Assembly: GCF_021245805.1 (NCBI RefSeq)
Contig: NZ_JAJJNF010000004.1
Location: 310,001 to 374,000, forward strand
Direction: 5' to 3'
Length of the DNA: 64,000 nucleotides
From: Mangrovimonas futianensis
GTDB lineage: Bacteria; Bacteroidota; Bacteroidia; Flavobacteriales; Flavobacteriaceae
In this document: positions 1 through 7,791 of the stretch, piece by piece
Numbering within the stretch: the stretch's first letter is position 1
How the letters are laid out: the number at the start of each line of letters is the position of its first letter
Program-made: the position numbers and the translations under genes
Notes under the pieces: model-generated
What the model was told of the DNA's origin: nothing
What the model saw: the letters and a program-made list of their open reading frames with translations, nothing else
Databases searched by the model: none

Positions 1-1
1 A

Positions 2-2074
2 AGTGGATTCAATTCTAATGCCATCGATAAAAGCTTTGTAAGAAGTGAAGGAACAGGATATTTTGGATACTACGGAAGATACGAACACAATCCATTTGCC
101 ATTATTCTTTCTCATGGTATTGACCCAGTAGATGCAGGAACCCCAATTAATGTTACCTATGGTGCTTCGGGAGGTAAATCATTCGACTTTAAAAACGGTT
201 CACGCTTGAGCTTGTTTGTTACCGGTTCTTTTGGAAACAATTTTGAATACCGTAAAGGTTCTAACATTGATTATACCTTAACAGAGAAAAAAGCCTTTGA
301 AGATAGTGCAGAAGAGTATGAATATACCACAAACACTACTGCTATGGCAAACCTTAATTACCGTATTGATGACAACAATAAATTATCCTATAACTCTTTA
401 TTTATCAACAGTTCTTCAGACGTTGTTGGATACTATGGAATAGATGGTTTAGGAAGAAACCGTGATGGTATTGCTGATACAGATAAAGGATTTTATCAAA
501 TGAATGTTCAATTTGACCAAAATCAAATTTTTGTAAATCAAATCTTAGGAGAGCACACCTCTGGAAAAGTTGATTTAGATTGGGGATTGGGCTATAATGT
601 TGTTTATGCCAAACAGCCAGATAGAAAACGTATCAGTTTAGAAAACTATGATTATGCTTTGGACAATGATCCAACTACTAATCCCATCTTCTATAGCAAC
701 GTTGCATTTGACAACCAACGCTACTTCCAAAACATTGAAGATGAAGAGTACAATGGTCGATTAAACCTTGCTTACAACATTTCTGACAAATTCAAATTAA
801 ACTTTGGGTACAATGGAAGAAGCAAAACAAGAACATTTAATAACATACGCTACGGATATGACATTCTAGATAGTAATTATCAAATTACCAATGTAAATAA
901 TTTCAATGCCATTTTTACCTTAGATAACTTGAGAATTAATCCTGCTTCTGAAGAAGGCATATACGATATCAATGTTTTAAATCCTTACCCAGGATTATCA
1001 AACACCAACAGACCAGGTTTACCAGAAAACACTTATAAGGGTCTATTGAATATTCAATCTGGTTATTTAAATGCAGAAATCAAGGCTGGAAAGTGGTTAT
1101 TTGTTCCAGGTGTAAGACTAGAATCTATTGATCAAAGTATTGAATACGATGTGATCAACTTAGGTTCAAATGGGGAAGACACAAAATCATTTTATGATAA
1201 TTTCTTTCTACCTAGTTTAAATATTAAATATGCTTTAAATGATGATATGAACCTTAGACTTACAGGAAGTCAAACCATATCCTTACCAGAATTTAAAGAA
1301 GTTGCTCCATTCGTTTATGAGGATGTATCAACGAGAGTTGGTGGTAACCCAGATCTTTTAGAAGTAGGTTATTCAAAAGTTTACAACATCGACTTAAAGT
1401 ACGAATGGTTTTTCAGTAAAAGTGAAATCTTTTCTATGGCAGGTTTCGCCAAAGAAATCAACGACCCCATCAACTTAGTGGTTGGTGCAGACGCGACAGG
1501 TACTCAACGTTACTTTAGAACTGGTGATAAGGCCCGCGTATATGGTGTTGAATTAGAGGTGAAGAAAAATTTAATCGCAGATGCTGATGATGAATCCATT
1601 CTATCTATGGGAATGAATGCCACCTACATGCATACACAACAAGATTTGTATTCTGAAATTGACGGCGACACCTATAATGTTGGATTCTCAAACCGTACTG
1701 AAGACGAACTACAAGGAGCCTCTCCGTTCATTATTAATGCAGACATCAGTTTTTCACCTAATTTCAGCGCAAGTTATAAACCGGTTGCCAATTTAGTATT
1801 CTCATATTTTTCTGATAGAATTGATGCATTAGGATCTGGTCAATTAGGAAATGTTATCGAAAAAGGTGTTCCTACTTTAGACTTTATCTGGAAAAACACC
1901 ATTAATAAAAATTTTGAAATCAATCTTAGCGCAACCAATCTTTTAAATCCTAACATCGGATACTTCAGAGAAACAACTTTAGGAGATATTACTGTTAACT
2001 CGGTAAATGGGAAAGGTGTTTCAGACTATAAACGAGGTATGAATGTTGGATTACAACTTAAATACAATTTTTAA
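2..2074 (+). CDS. TonB-dependent outer-membrane receptor, 5' end outside window
   Basis: The reading frame is already open at base 2 and runs 690 codons to a TAA at 2074, so the signal peptide and most of the plug lie upstream. What is visible is a long series of amphipathic beta strands typical of a 22-strand TonB receptor barrel. It ends in an aromatic C-terminus (LKYNF), as outer-membrane barrel proteins do. A TTG near 206 is an internal codon, not the start. A lipoprotein gene follows 45 bp downstream on the same strand, the usual receptor/surface-lipoprotein pairing in Bacteroidota. The substrate cannot be read from the sequence; the porin and PiT genes further on make phosphate or an organophosphate a reasonable guess. 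Confidence 0.85.
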   Translation, partial: SGFNSNAIDKSFVRSEGTGYFGYYGRYEHNPFAIILSHGIDPVDAGTPINVTYGASGGKSFDFKNGSRLSLFVTGSFGNNFEYRKGSNIDYTLTEKKAFEDSAEEYEYTTNTTAMANLNYRIDDNNKLSYNSLFINSSSDVVGYYGIDGLGRNRDGIADTDKGFYQMNVQFDQNQIFVNQILGEHTSGKVDLDWGLGYNVVYAKQPDRKRISLENYDYALDNDPTTNPIFYSNVAFDNQRYFQNIEDEEYNGRLNLAYNISDKFKLNFGYNGRSKTRTFNNIRYGYDILDSNYQITNVNNFNAIFTLDNLRINPASEEGIYDINVLNPYPGLSNTNRPGLPENTYKGLLNIQSGYLNAEIKAGKWLFVPGVRLESIDQSIEYDVINLGSNGEDTKSFYDNFFLPSLNIKYALNDDMNLRLTGSQTISLPEFKEVAPFVYEDVSTRVGGNPDLLEVGYSKVYNIDLKYEWFFSKSEIFSMAGFAKEINDPINLVVGADATGTQRYFRTGDKARVYGVELEVKKNLIADADDESILSMGMNATYMHTQQDLYSEIDGDTYNVGFSNRTEDELQGASPFIINADISFSPNFSASYKPVANLVFSYFSDRIDALGSGQLGNVIEKGVPTLDFIWKNTINKNFEINLSATNLLNPNIGYFRETTLGDITVNSVNGKGVSDYKRGMNVGLQLKYNF

Positions 2075-2119
2075 CAACCCATAATTTTAACAATAGAAAA
2101 ATAATTAAACTCGAAAAAG

Positions 2120-3307
2120 ATGAAAAATAATTTTATTTTAGGATTAGCAATTATTTCAATGCTATTCTCATGTACGACAGACGACACTGCGGATATCGTG
2201 ATCAATGATAACAGTGACAACAGCACCACAATTGAAGGTGGTAACGGCGGAAACACTGGTGAAACTGTTTACTTATCTGGTACTTATACTTCAGATTTAA
2301 CTTTAGACATTAATAACAATTATGTAATTAATGGCCCACTTATCATGGCTTCTGGAACAACTTTAACTATTCCTCCATGTATGACTATTGAAGCTTTAGC
2401 TGCTGGCGCTAATGTATATGTTGCTATTGCTCAAGGCGCTCAAATTGATGCTAACGGTACGGCAGATTGCCCAATTGTGTTTACATCAAATGCAACTAAC
2501 CCTGCAGCTGGAGATTGGGGAGGACTAATCTTATTAGGAAGAGCTCCTATCAATTCAGTTACTGGATCTGCAACTTCAACTTCTGAAATTGCAAGTTTAC
2601 CTTACGGTGGAACCAATGAAGCTGATAACTCTGGATCATTACAATATGTTCGTGTTGAATATGGTGGTGGTGCTGCAGATGGTCAATCTGAAAACAATGG
2701 ATTTTCTTTTTATGGTGTAGGTAATGGTACAACTGTTAATTACATTCAAGGTTATGTTGGAAAAGATGACGGTATTGAGTTTTTTGGTGGAACTGTAAAT
2801 GCAAGTCACATTTCAATGATTGGTATGGAAGACGATTCAGTTGATTGGACTGAAGGATTTTCTGGCACACTAACCGATGTTTACATTGAGCATATGGGAG
2901 ACCATGATAAAGGTATTGAAGCTGATGGTTACAATACTGATTATAGCAACGCTGCTGGTTACTATTCCAAGCCAACTATCAATAATCTTCACATTGTTGG
3001 ATTAGGATCTGAGACTGGAAATGAAGCTGTTCGTTTAAGAGCTGGTACTCAAGGTATCTTTAACAATGTTCTTATTGAAGGTTTTGATGAAGGTTTTGAT
3101 TTAGACGGTGACTCAGGAGACAATCCAACAGGAGCTGGTGTAATTAGTGGTGACTTACATATTACTGATGTTACTTTTAACGATGTTACAACTAAAGTTA
3201 AAAATGATACAGGTGTGACCTTTACTGAAGGTGACATCATCACTGGTGATGGTAATGGTACCGGAACTGATTATACTTCTTGGGGAGCAGGATGGACTCA
3301 TGAATAA
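2120..3307 (+). CDS. Beta-helix-like outer-membrane lipoprotein, partner of TonB receptor
   Basis: A 395-aa protein with a lipoprotein signal peptide: hydrophobic core, then LFSC with the lipidated cysteine at residue 18. Low-complexity Asp/Ser/Thr/Gly linker follows, then repeated strand-turn patterns rich in Gly, Asn and Asp (for example GDWGGLILLGRAP and NGFSFYGVGNG) that suggest a right-handed parallel beta-helix. I recognise this as a family often found directly after TonB receptors in Flavobacteriaceae and sometimes mislabelled multidrug transporter; nothing here resembles a transporter. It probably sits on the cell surface and hands ligand to the receptor, which is inference. It is followed by a strong bidirectional terminator. 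Confidence 0.75.
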   Translation: MKNNFILGLAIISMLFSCTTDDTADIVINDNSDNSTTIEGGNGGNTGETVYLSGTYTSDLTLDINNNYVINGPLIMASGTTLTIPPCMTIEALAAGANVYVAIAQGAQIDANGTADCPIVFTSNATNPAAGDWGGLILLGRAPINSVTGSATSTSEIASLPYGGTNEADNSGSLQYVRVEYGGGAADGQSENNGFSFYGVGNGTTVNYIQGYVGKDDGIEFFGGTVNASHISMIGMEDDSVDWTEGFSGTLTDVYIEHMGDHDKGIEADGYNTDYSNAAGYYSKPTINNLHIVGLGSETGNEAVRLRAGTQGIFNNVLIEGFDEGFDLDGDSGDNPTGAGVISGDLHITDVTFNDVTTKVKNDTGVTFTEGDIITGDGNGTGTDYTSWGAGWTHE

Positions 3308-3330
3308 TTAGAAAGTGAACTATAAATAAA

Positions 3331-3357
3331 AAAGCACCCTAAACAGGGTGCTTTTTT
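3331..3357. terminator. Bidirectional intrinsic terminator
   Basis: Stem AGCACCCT / AGGGTGCT with a 4-nt loop (AAAC), flanked by A and T runs on both sides. It lies between the converging lipoprotein gene (+) and MORN-type gene (-) and can serve both. Confidence 0.85.
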
Positions 3358-3384
3358 ATTTTATTAGAAGATTCTTTTAGAAAC

Positions 3385-3741
3385 CTAATCTCTAGAAGCT
3401 ATATGAGCTTTATTTGTCCATTCGCTTACACTGGCAATGGTATTATTGCTGTAATCTACTTCCTTTAAAGATGTTTCTGTCCAGAAAAACCACTTGCCTA
3501 CTTTTTGGCCATTATCATATTTACCTTGAGCAAGTTTGTTTCCTTGAAGATCAAAGCTCGTCCAAGTGCCTTGTAATTTGCCCGCTTGGTTAAAATATCC
3601 TGTTTGGCTCACTACACCATTATCATGGTAATACGTCGCCTCATACAATTTATTTGACTTTTCTATCTTAGACCCTAATTTACTTTGTGCAAATGATGTA
3701 ACTCCAGCCAACATCATCACTAAAATCACTAATTTTTTCAT
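3385..3741 (-). CDS. Exported MORN-repeat-type protein (YwqK-like), unknown function
   Basis: A 118-aa protein with a clear signal peptide ending near VTSFAQ. The body repeats a short motif of the MORN-variant type (YYHDNGVVSQTGYFNQ, GKYDNGQKVGKWFFW), as in the YwqK or toxin-antitoxin-like family found widely in Bacteroidota. No enzyme motif is visible. It has its own promoter: a perfect TAnnTTTG (TATATTTG) on the minus strand at 3774-3781, about 30 bp before the ATG. The 11-bp repeats at 3800-3832 lie just upstream of that promoter and could control it. Function unknown. Confidence 0.7.
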   Translation of the reverse strand: MKKLVILVMMLAGVTSFAQSKLGSKIEKSNKLYEATYYHDNGVVSQTGYFNQAGKLQGTWTSFDLQGNKLAQGKYDNGQKVGKWFFWTETSLKEVDYSNNTIASVSEWTNKAHIASRD

Positions 3742-3773
3742 GTCTGTTTGGGTTTATTATTTTGTTTCTTACT

Positions 3774-3781
3774 CAAATATA
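3774..3781 (-). promoter_or_regulatory. -7 promoter element of MORN-type gene
   Basis: On the minus strand this reads TATATTTG, a full match to the Bacteroidota -7 consensus TAnnTTTG. A start site about 5 nt downstream would leave a leader of roughly 30 nt. Confidence 0.5.
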
Positions 3782-3799
3782 GTCAATAATTTACTTTCA

Positions 3800-3832
3800 G
3801 GAAACCTTTTCTTAACACTTAGATAACATTAA
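3800..3832 (+). promoter_or_regulatory. Pho-box-like 11-bp direct repeats (distal site)
   Basis: Three units starting at 3800, 3811 and 3822. The second reads CTTAACACTTA and the third GATAACATTAA, so TAACA recurs every 11 bp, one helical turn, as at sites bound by PhoB/OmpR-family regulators. The same pattern occurs at 4072-4104 before the porin. It lies upstream of the minus-strand promoter at 3774-3781 and also faces the plus-strand intergenic region. Confidence 0.4.
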
Positions 3833-3891
3833 ACGCGTATTTACCTGTTTTTCAATTACTTACCCAATGTTAAGTTTTTAAAATGCGAAGA

Positions 3892-3958
3892 ATTTAACAT
3901 TCTTAATATTAAATTAATATTATGATTACATAGAAGTTAACATTCTAAAGGATATTTG
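3892..3958 (+). promoter_or_regulatory. TTAACATT repeats and candidate promoter of the putative sRNA
   Basis: TTAACATTC occurs at 3894 and 3937, with TTAATATT copies between them at 3903 and 3914. The last copy, GTTAACATT at 3936, is followed after 10 bp by TTTG in GATATTTG (3951-3958), a 5-of-6 match to TAnnTTTG. The porin promoter has the same layout: GTTAACATT at 4094, 11 bp, then TTTG at 4114. Spacing among the inner repeats is not exactly 11 bp. Confidence 0.35.
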
Positions 3959-3961
3959 TAG

Positions 3962-4062
3962 CGTTGTTATAAACACTACGAATAGTTCATATGAAATATT
4001 AGTTTTTGTCGACTACCAATAGTATGTTCTATGGAAACTGCCTCGTTGGAGGCAGTTTTTTT
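3962..4062 (+). ncRNA. Putative phosphate-linked small RNA, antisense to the porin leader
   Basis: No ORF of note lies in this stretch, yet it ends in a strong intrinsic terminator (4035-4062) and begins just after a promoter-like element preceded by TTAACATT repeats. A transcript of about 100 nt is predicted. Bases 3997-4011 (TATTAGTTTTTGTCG) are the exact reverse complement of 4121-4135, which lies 7 nt before the porin ATG at 4143. The RNA could therefore pair with nearly the whole short leader of the porin mRNA. The start is estimated from promoter spacing. The alternative is a cis-acting leader of the porin with an internal terminator. Confidence 0.4.
4035..4062 (+). terminator. Orphan intrinsic terminator in intergenic region
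   Basis: Stem AAACTGCCTC (4035-4044), loop GTTG, stem GAGGCAGTTT (4049-4058), T run to 4062. No coding gene ends nearby on the plus strand, which implies a non-coding transcript. Confidence 0.85.
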
Positions 4063-4071
4063 ATACTTAAA

Positions 4072-4104
4072 CTTAATATTAAGGAAACATTAAGTTAACA
4101 TTAG
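4072..4104 (+). promoter_or_regulatory. Pho-box-like 11-bp direct repeats before the porin
   Basis: Three units at 4072, 4083 and 4094; the last two read GGAAACATTAA and GTTAACATTAG. The 11-bp period and TTAACA core resemble sites of PhoB/PhoP-type regulators. TTTG of a weak -7 element (GTTCTTTG, 4110-4117) follows, placing the porin mRNA start near 4121. Confidence 0.45.
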
Positions 4105-4142
4105 AGTAAGTTCTTTGCAGCGACAAAAACTAATACATAATA

Positions 4143-5339
4143 ATGAACAAGAAAATAATCGCAATAGCGCTAATGCTATTTGCAATACACTTTTCTAGTA
4201 GCCAAACAATAGAGACTTCTACCTTTGGCAAAGGCCTTTTAAATCTAAAAGCAAAAGATAGCTCATGGACCATGAAACTTGGAGCAAGATTTCAAGTACT
4301 CTCTTCGTCCTCATGGGATTATTCCTACCAAAAACTTTCGGATCAAACCACTAATACTCTTATTAGAAGATCAAGGTTAAAATTTGATGGATACGCATTT
4401 TCGCCAAAACTTGTTTATAAGCTTGAAATAGGCTTGTCAAACAGAGACATCTCAGGAGGTTCAAAATACACGGGCAATACGCCTCGATATGTAATGGATG
4501 CCGTTCTAAAATGGAAATTCTATGAGAATTTTGTACTTTGGTTCGGACAAACCAAATTACCGGGAAACAGGGAAAGGGTTATTTCCTCTGCCAACCTTCA
4601 ATTTGTAGACCGCTCCATTTTAAATTCTCGATTTAACATTGATAGAGATATTGGATTACAATTACACCATAAAACAGCCATAGGAAATTCTCTTGTCATG
4701 AAGGAAATTGTATCTATTTCACAAGGAGAAGGAAGAAATGTAACCACAGGGAATCAAGGAGGCTATCAATACACGGGCCGATTAGAGGTCTTTCCATTTG
4801 GTGAATTTGATAAAAAAGAAGATTACATGGGGAGCGACTTGTTAAGAACTCAAACCCCAAAACTATCGCTAGCAGTCACCTATGATTACAATCAAGATGC
4901 GGTAAGAACTCGAAGTAATATGGGCTCATATATGGAAAATGATTTAGGTTTATATCAAACCAACATCTCTACAATCTTTGCCGACTTCATGTTTAAGTAT
5001 AAAGGTTTATCTATCATGGGGGAATATGCCAAAAGAAATGCCGATGACCCAATCGCTAAAAATTCTGATGGCACAGAAACCGGGGATATTGTTTTAATAG
5101 GAAAGGGGTACAACATTCAGTCGGGCTATTTATTAAAAAACAATTGGGAGTTTTCTGGTCGTTATTCAAACAATGAATTTGAAGAAATTACCAATGCAGA
5201 TAGAATGAATTCTTATACCTTAGGAATATCAAAATATTTTGTTGGACATAAATTAAAGTTACAGACGGATTTCTCATATTTGAATTCCGAATCAAATGAT
5301 AGTGTTTTAGCCAGATTACAGGTAGAAATTCACTTTTAA
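4143..5339 (+). CDS. OprP/OprO-like phosphate-selective porin
   Basis: A 398-aa protein with a signal peptide ending near HFSSSQ, followed by alternating beta-strand sequence and an aromatic C-terminus (VEIHF). The middle part (SWTMKLGARFQVLSS, NFVLWFGQTKLPGNRERV, NRDIGLQLHH) matches my recollection of the phosphate-selective porin O and P family, which forms outer-membrane trimers letting phosphate or polyphosphate through. Family membership does not prove phosphate selectivity, but the next gene, a PiT transporter 72 bp downstream, supports it. Upstream are 11-bp TTAACA repeats and a leader that is complementary to a putative sRNA. It is probably induced when phosphate is scarce (inference). 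Confidence 0.8.
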   Translation: MNKKIIAIALMLFAIHFSSSQTIETSTFGKGLLNLKAKDSSWTMKLGARFQVLSSSSWDYSYQKLSDQTTNTLIRRSRLKFDGYAFSPKLVYKLEIGLSNRDISGGSKYTGNTPRYVMDAVLKWKFYENFVLWFGQTKLPGNRERVISSANLQFVDRSILNSRFNIDRDIGLQLHHKTAIGNSLVMKEIVSISQGEGRNVTTGNQGGYQYTGRLEVFPFGEFDKKEDYMGSDLLRTQTPKLSLAVTYDYNQDAVRTRSNMGSYMENDLGLYQTNISTIFADFMFKYKGLSIMGEYAKRNADDPIAKNSDGTETGDIVLIGKGYNIQSGYLLKNNWEFSGRYSNNEFEEITNADRMNSYTLGISKYFVGHKLKLQTDFSYLNSESNDSVLARLQVEIHF

Positions 5340-5346
5340 AATAAAA

Positions 5347-5392
5347 AATAACAATAAGGTAACATGTCTAAATAATACACTATAGATATTTG
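5347..5392 (+). promoter_or_regulatory. Possible second Pho-type promoter before PiT gene
   Basis: TAACA occurs twice, 11 bp apart (units at 5347 and 5358), followed by GATATTTG at 5385-5392. The same degenerate -7 sequence stands before the putative sRNA. The repeats are two only and one turn further from the -7 element than at the porin, so this is weak. Confidence 0.25.
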
Positions 5393-5411
5393 CCTCTATT
5401 TCTTAAAACAC

Positions 5412-7718
5412 ATGGATAATATTTATTTATTAATGGTTATTGCCTTAGCTACCTTAGCAGTTATTGACTTGGTAGTTGGGGTTAGTAATGATGCTGTAAA
5501 CTTTTTAAATTCAGCAATTGGTTCTAAAGCAATCTCCTTTAAAACCATTATGATTGTTGCCAGTATTGGTATCGCGGTGGGAGCCATATTCTCCAGCGGT
5601 ATGATGGAGGTTGCTCGAAAAGGGATTTTTAACCCTCATGAGTTTATGTTTGACGAGATCATGATTATTTTCATGGCTGTCATGATAACCGACATCTTAC
5701 TTCTTGATTTTTTTAACACGGTCGGGATGCCTACTTCAACTACGGTTTCTATTGTATTTGAACTATTAGGTGCTTCTGTTGCAATGGCTCTTATTAAAAT
5801 TGCCCATCAAAACGGAGATTTTTCTGATGTAGTAAATTACATCAATACCTCCAAAGCAACCTCAATTATTTTTGGGATTTTACTCTCGGTGGTTGTAGCC
5901 TTTTCAGTAGGGGCTATCATTCAATGGGTAACCAGATTATTGTTATCCTACAATTTTTTAAACAAATCAAAATGGGTAGGTGCAGTATTTGGAGGATTTG
6001 CATTAGCGTCTATTACCTATTTTATCTTCTTAAAAGGTATTAAAGGGACTGCTTTTGCAGGTCAAGAATTGGATATTCTAGGTGGAATGAAAATCAGTAA
6101 ATTTCTTGAAGAAAAAGTACTGATCATTGTCGCTTTAAGTTTTGTTCTTTGGACTTTAATATCCTATGCTTTAATGATCATTTTTAAAACCAATATCTAT
6201 AAATTAATCATTACAGTTGGAACCTTTGCTTTGGCCTTGGCTTTTGCAGGAAACGACTTGGTTAATTTTATTGGTGTTCCTATAGCTGGTTACCAATCCT
6301 ACAACGCTTGGGTAAGCTCTGGAGTTTCAGCTGATGCTTTCAGTATGGGTGTCTTGGCTGAAAAAGTGCCAACACCTACTATAATGCTAGTTATCTCAGG
6401 ATTGATAATGGTAGCAACCTTATGGTTGTCTTCAAAAGCAAAAAAAGTTACCGAAACAGAAATCAACTTATCAAGAGAAGGTGATGGCAAGGAACGATTC
6501 CAACCAAATTTCTTATCACGTGGTTTTGTAAGATCGGCTATAGCGATGTCTCAATTTTCTAGCTATTTGTTACCAGGTTCTTGGCAAGAAAAAATCGAAA
6601 AACAATTTACCAAACCTACTGCCGCCGTTTCTAAATACAAAGCAGAAGATCAACCGGCTTTTGACATGGTTAGAGCAGCCATTAACTTAACAGTAGCTGC
6701 CGCATTAATTTCATTAGCAACATCCATGAAATTACCTCTTTCAACTACCTATGTAACCTTCATGGTTGCCATGGGAACGTCTTTAGCAGATAGAGCTTGG
6801 GGAAGCGAAAGTGCCGTTTATAGGGTTGCTGGAGTTCTTAACGTCATTGGAGGATGGTTCTTCACCGCATTCATGGCGTTTATTGCCGCAGGCTTGATTG
6901 CCTATTTGATCAATTGGAATGTTAAAGTAATGGTTCCGGTACTTCTTTTACTAGCGCTTATTTTAATTGCTAGAAATTACATTACTCATAGAAGACAAAG
7001 TTCTGAAACTAAGGCCGAAGATAGCTTGACTTATTCTGAAAATAGCTCTATCCAGGGTGTTATTCACGAAAGTGCAAAAAACATTGCAAATGTCGTTAAG
7101 AGAGGAAATAAAATTTATAGCAATGCTATAAATGGTCTCGCTAAACAAGATTTGGCTTTACTTAAAAAGAATAGAAAGCAAGTTTTGAAATTATCTAATG
7201 AGATTGATGAACTTCGAGACAATATTTTTTACTTTATTAAAAACTTAGATGAATCTAGCATTGGAGCAAGCAATTTCTACATTCATGTTCTAGGTTATTT
7301 GCAAGACATGGCTCAATCATTGGAATATATTTCAAAAGTGAGTCATAAGCATATCAACAACAATCATAAAAAACTAAAATTCAGCCAAATAAAAGAACTT
7401 AAGGAGGTTGATGATAAATTTGAAATTTTATTCAATGATACCAAAGATGCCTTTGACTCGGGGTCATTTGAAAAAATTGGAGCTATATTAAGTAGTAAAA
7501 ATGAGGTATACGCCCTGGTAAAGGAGAAAATTCAGCATCAAGTAGAAAGAACAAGATCTGAAGAATCAAGTCCAAAAAATACCACCTTATACTTTAGCAT
7601 CCTTCTAGAAACTAAGGACCTCTTGACTGCAACCATGAATTTAATGGAGGAGTATTATCATTCTCATGATGATTCAGTAAAACCTGCTAAGCCAAGAGCT
7701 ACAAATGAGGAAGAATAA
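5412..7718 (+). CDS. PiT-family inorganic phosphate transporter with C-terminal PhoU-like domain
   Basis: A 768-aa inner-membrane protein. Residues 1-520 carry the hydrophobic helices of the PiT family with both signature repeats: SNDAVNFLNSAIGS near residue 27 and AGNDLVNFIGVPIAG near residue 280. Residues 540-750 are soluble, helical and charged, and resemble the PhoU/DUF47 family, which partners PiT transporters elsewhere as a separate protein. The fusion makes the protein much longer than a typical 400-500-aa PiT. It couples phosphate import to proton or sodium gradients; the PhoU-like part probably controls uptake. The porin gene precedes it and a strong terminator follows. Confidence 0.88.
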   Translation: MDNIYLLMVIALATLAVIDLVVGVSNDAVNFLNSAIGSKAISFKTIMIVASIGIAVGAIFSSGMMEVARKGIFNPHEFMFDEIMIIFMAVMITDILLLDFFNTVGMPTSTTVSIVFELLGASVAMALIKIAHQNGDFSDVVNYINTSKATSIIFGILLSVVVAFSVGAIIQWVTRLLLSYNFLNKSKWVGAVFGGFALASITYFIFLKGIKGTAFAGQELDILGGMKISKFLEEKVLIIVALSFVLWTLISYALMIIFKTNIYKLIITVGTFALALAFAGNDLVNFIGVPIAGYQSYNAWVSSGVSADAFSMGVLAEKVPTPTIMLVISGLIMVATLWLSSKAKKVTETEINLSREGDGKERFQPNFLSRGFVRSAIAMSQFSSYLLPGSWQEKIEKQFTKPTAAVSKYKAEDQPAFDMVRAAINLTVAAALISLATSMKLPLSTTYVTFMVAMGTSLADRAWGSESAVYRVAGVLNVIGGWFFTAFMAFIAAGLIAYLINWNVKVMVPVLLLLALILIARNYITHRRQSSETKAEDSLTYSENSSIQGVIHESAKNIANVVKRGNKIYSNAINGLAKQDLALLKKNRKQVLKLSNEIDELRDNIFYFIKNLDESSIGASNFYIHVLGYLQDMAQSLEYISKVSHKHINNNHKKLKFSQIKELKEVDDKFEILFNDTKDAFDSGSFEKIGAILSSKNEVYALVKEKIQHQVERTRSEESSPKNTTLYFSILLETKDLLTATMNLMEEYYHSHDDSVKPAKPRATNEEE

Positions 7719-7746
7719 AATCTTCTTTCTTCTAATACAAAAAAAA

Positions 7747-7772
7747 GCATCTCGAATTGAGATGCTTTTTTT
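7747..7772. terminator. Bidirectional intrinsic terminator
   Basis: Stem GCATCTC / GAGATGC with loop GAATT, A run before and T run after. It lies between converging PiT (+) and nrdA (-) genes. Confidence 0.85.
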
Positions 7773-7791
7773 ATTAACACTTTTTAAAAAA

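Noticed and set aside
3385..3741. Antitoxin of a toxin-antitoxin pair (YwqK label)
   Set aside because: It has a signal peptide and no adjacent toxin gene, so the database-style antitoxin name would mislead.
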